Assembly: GCA_034421515.1 (NCBI GenBank) | Contig: DAOUKH010000012.1 | Location: 1-64,000 of the forward strand | DNA from: DAOUKH01 sp034421515 | Lineage (GTDB): Bacteria; Chloroflexota; Dehalococcoidia; SHYB01 | Length of the DNA: 64,000 nucleotides | Direction of reading: 5' to 3' | Shown here: in pieces, positions 62,119-64,000 of the stretch | How the letters are laid out: each line of letters opens with the position of its first letter | Numbering within the stretch: position 1 is the first letter of the stretch | Notes under the pieces: model-generated | The model's input: the letters and a program-made list of their open reading frames with translations, nothing else | The model's database searches: none | Told to the model about the DNA's origin: nothing | Position numbers and translations under genes: made by a program

Positions 62119-62946
62119 ATGCAGGAATCAGCGCCACGCCCGTCCCTGCTCCGGGGCATCGCCGACACGCTCCTCGCCACCGACGGCTATGCCTCGGCCG
62201 TGCGCGAGGTCGTCCTGATCGCCGGGGCGTACTTCGCCTACATGTTCGTGCGGAACATGATCGTCGACAACGTCGAGGTCGTCGGCTTCGAGAACGCGGC
62301 GTCGCTGATCTCCTGGGAGCAGTCGGCCGGCTTCTTCTGGGAGGTGTCGTGGCAGGCGTGGGCGCTGGACAACGGCGGCGCCTGGCTGATGCGGGTCTTC
62401 AACTACCTCTACATCGTGACCTACTTCCCGATCATCGCGGTCACGGCAATCTACTTCTATTGGAAGTACCGCCAACGGTATTTCTACTACCGCGCGCTGA
62501 TCCTGCTCACGTTCGTCGCCTCGCTGATCATCTTCGGCCTGTTCCCCCTGGCGCCGCCGCGGCTGGTGGAGGGGTTCGGGTTCGTCGACGGGATCGCAAC
62601 CTACGGGCCGGCGTGGTACGCGAGCCGCGAGACGGCGTCGTACTACAACATCTACGCCGCGATGCCGAGCCTGCACTTCTCGTGGACGTTCATCTTCGGC
62701 TTCGTCTTCTGGAACACCGGCCCCTGGCCCCTGAAGGTGTGGGGCGCGCTGTATCCCACGGTCACGTTCTTCGCGATCATCATCACGGGGAACCACTACA
62801 TCCTCGACGCCATCGTGGGCATCACCATGGTGGCGGTGGTCTTCGTGCTGTTCGAGGGGTGGCGGCGGCGAGACTGGTTGCGGGAGAAGATCGGACGGTT
62901 TCGGCAGGCTCGGCGGACTCAGGCCGCGGGGCGCGCCGTTTCCTGA
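62119..62946 (+). CDS. PAP2-superfamily phosphatase, inositolphosphotransferase (Aur1/Ipt1)-like
   Basis: The 275-residue membrane protein has about six helices. The PAP2 active-site segments are FPLAPPRLVEGFGFVDG, AMPSLHFSWTFIFGF and ITGNHYILDAIVGI, with histidines in SLH and GNHYxxD. This arrangement matches the Aur1/Ipt1-like (PAP2_3) branch that moves inositol-phosphate or other lipid head groups. An inositol-phosphate synthase elsewhere in the window makes an inositol-lipid role conceivable. ATG 62119. Probably co-transcribed with the radical SAM gene. Confidence 0.84.
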   Translation: MQESAPRPSLLRGIADTLLATDGYASAVREVVLIAGAYFAYMFVRNMIVDNVEVVGFENAASLISWEQSAGFFWEVSWQAWALDNGGAWLMRVFNYLYIVTYFPIIAVTAIYFYWKYRQRYFYYRALILLTFVASLIIFGLFPLAPPRLVEGFGFVDGIATYGPAWYASRETASYYNIYAAMPSLHFSWTFIFGFVFWNTGPWPLKVWGALYPTVTFFAIIITGNHYILDAIVGITMVAVVFVLFEGWRRRDWLREKIGRFRQARRTQAAGRAVS

Positions 62947-63010
62947 AATCGAACGCCGTTTTTGGGGCCGGTCAACCTGTTGACACCCGCCGGCAGAGCG
63001 GCGAATTTCA

Positions 63011-63039
63011 TTGAACGCCCGTGGGGGTTGTGATAAGAT
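63011..63039 (+). promoter_or_regulatory. Promoter of the sdhA gene
   Basis: TTGAAC (63011-63016), exactly 17 bases, TAAGAT (63034-63039), then CGGAGGGG (63051-63058) before ATG 63065. Confidence 0.75.
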
Positions 63040-63064
63040 TCACGCGCCTTCGGAGGGGCCCCCT

Positions 63065-64000
63065 ATGCAACAGCACGACGTCCTCGTCATCGGCGCCGGC
63101 CTTGCCGGCATGCGCGCCGCAATCGAAGCCTTTCGCCTCGGCGCGGACGTGGCGGTGCTGACCAAAGTCCATCCCGTAAGAAGCCACTCCAACGCCGCCC
63201 AGGGCGGCATCAACGCCGCGATGGGCGCCGAGGGCGACGACGATACCTGGGAAGTCCACGCCTACGACACCGTCAAGGGCAGCGACTGGCTCGGCGACCA
63301 AGACGCCATCGAGATCATGGCGAAGGACGCTCCCCAGGACATCTACGAGCTCGAGCACATGGGCGTGATCTTCGCCCGCGACGAGTACGGCCGCCTCAAG
63401 ACCCGGGCCTTCGGCGGCGCCACCAACCAGCGCACCTTCTTCGTCGGCGACATCACCGGCCAGGTCTGCCTGCACGTGATGTACGAAGAGCTGATGAAGG
63501 CGGGCATGCGCGTCTACGAGGAGTGGTTCGTCCTCGAGCTGCTCAAGGAAGAGGGCGTCTGCACCGGCGTCGTCGCCATGGACATCAAGACGGGCGACGT
63601 CGAGGTGATCCAGGCCAAGGCGGTGATCCTGGCGGGCGGTGGCCTGGGGCGCGTCTACGAGCCCAGCACCAACGGCCTCATCTGCACCGGCGACGTCCAG
63701 GCGCTCGCCTATCAGATCGGCGCGCCGCTCATGGACATGGAGATGGTGCAGTACCACCCCACCACGCTCAAGGGCAACGGGGCGTTGCTCACCGAGGGGG
63801 CCCGCGGCGAGGGCGCCTACCTCATCAACTCCGAGGGTGACCGCTTCATGTCGAAGTACGCCCCGAACAAGCTGGAGCTTGCCTCCCGCGACGTGGTCTC
63901 CCGCGCCGAGGCGATGGAGATCCGTGAGGGGCGGGGTATCGACGGCTGCGTCCTCCTCGACTGCCGGCACCTCGGCGAGAAGCTGATCAAGGAGCGGCTG
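63065..64000 (+). CDS. sdhA: Succinate dehydrogenase / fumarate reductase flavoprotein subunit (partial, 3' end outside window)
   Basis: 312 residues are visible. The N-terminus has the FAD-binding DVLVIGAGLAGMRAAIEA. His41 in VRSHSNAAQGGINAAMG corresponds to the covalent FAD attachment site. Later come VFARDEYGRLKTRAFGGATNQRTFFVGDITGQ and MDMEMVQYHPTTLKGNGALLTEGARGEGAYLIN, with the active-site region. It oxidises succinate or reduces fumarate in the membrane-bound complex; direction is not decided. It starts a transcript with its own promoter, not preceded by sdhC/D here. No stop codon occurs before the window end. Confidence 0.93.
   Translation, partial: MQQHDVLVIGAGLAGMRAAIEAFRLGADVAVLTKVHPVRSHSNAAQGGINAAMGAEGDDDTWEVHAYDTVKGSDWLGDQDAIEIMAKDAPQDIYELEHMGVIFARDEYGRLKTRAFGGATNQRTFFVGDITGQVCLHVMYEELMKAGMRVYEEWFVLELLKEEGVCTGVVAMDIKTGDVEVIQAKAVILAGGGLGRVYEPSTNGLICTGDVQALAYQIGAPLMDMEMVQYHPTTLKGNGALLTEGARGEGAYLINSEGDRFMSKYAPNKLELASRDVVSRAEAMEIREGRGIDGCVLLDCRHLGEKLIKERL

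Overview
The window is high-GC, densely coded bacterial chromosome. Its content suggests a Chloroflexota bacterium of the Dehalococcoidia / SAR202 type: several CaiB/BaiF CoA-transferases, amidohydrolase-2 proteins, enoyl-CoA hydratases, an LLM flavin-dependent oxidoreductase, a complex I operon without nuoEFG, and a 23S rRNA gene not joined to a 16S gene. The lineage is an inference from gene content; no 16S gene is present to test it.

Layout. 1-3.2 kb: heme synthesis (end of hemD, hemB, hemL) with a RelE/AbrB-type toxin-antitoxin pair between hemB and hemL. 3.3-4.9 kb: dnaN and a small AT-hook protein. 5-8.7 kb: two amidohydrolases and nudC. 8.8-13.3 kb: chromate transporter, enoyl-CoA hydratase, LLM oxidoreductase and MFS exporter. 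13.3-14.8 kb: myo-inositol-phosphate synthase fused to an N-terminal helix-turn-helix. 15-19.1 kb: a CoA-thioester catabolic cluster (two hydratases, SCP2-type thiolase plus DUF35 partner). 19.2-22.6 kb: four overlapping ABC-2 transporter genes. 22.7-24.4 kb: a lower-GC stretch with a DUF4268/nuclease-like gene, a small partner, and a gene with an in-frame TGA read here as a UGSC-family selenoprotein. 24.5-26.2 kb: small unknown, SDR and SnoaL-like genes. 26.4-31.4 kb, minus strand: hemW-selB-nurA-HAS-barrel. 31.5-40.8 kb: holA, PHP hydrolase, four CoA-transferases, methyltransferase, GNAT and PNPOx genes. 41.0-44.5 kb: solitary 23S rRNA with its own promoter and structured leader, then initiator tRNA-Met and a terminator. 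44.6-48.5 kb: beta-propeller lipoprotein, cyclase, MBL hydrolase and CMD protein. 48.7-59.1 kb: nuoABCDHIJK-(small ORF)-LMN. 59.2-64 kb: NAD kinase, Nudix hydrolase, radical SAM protein, PAP2/Aur1-like phosphatase and the start of sdhA.

The most interesting signal is the in-frame TGA at 24099-24101. It is followed by Gly-Ser-Cys codons and a hairpin that meets the usual bacterial SECIS geometry, and selB lies about 4 kb away. This implies a working selenocysteine system, although selA, selD and tRNA-Sec were not seen here. Other notable points are the HTH-inositol synthase fusion, a terminator-like hairpin about 100 nt into the 23S transcript, recurrent TTGGCG-N17/18-TAnnnT promoters with several apparently leaderless genes, and a CoA-transferase paralogue that appears to lack its catalytic aspartate.
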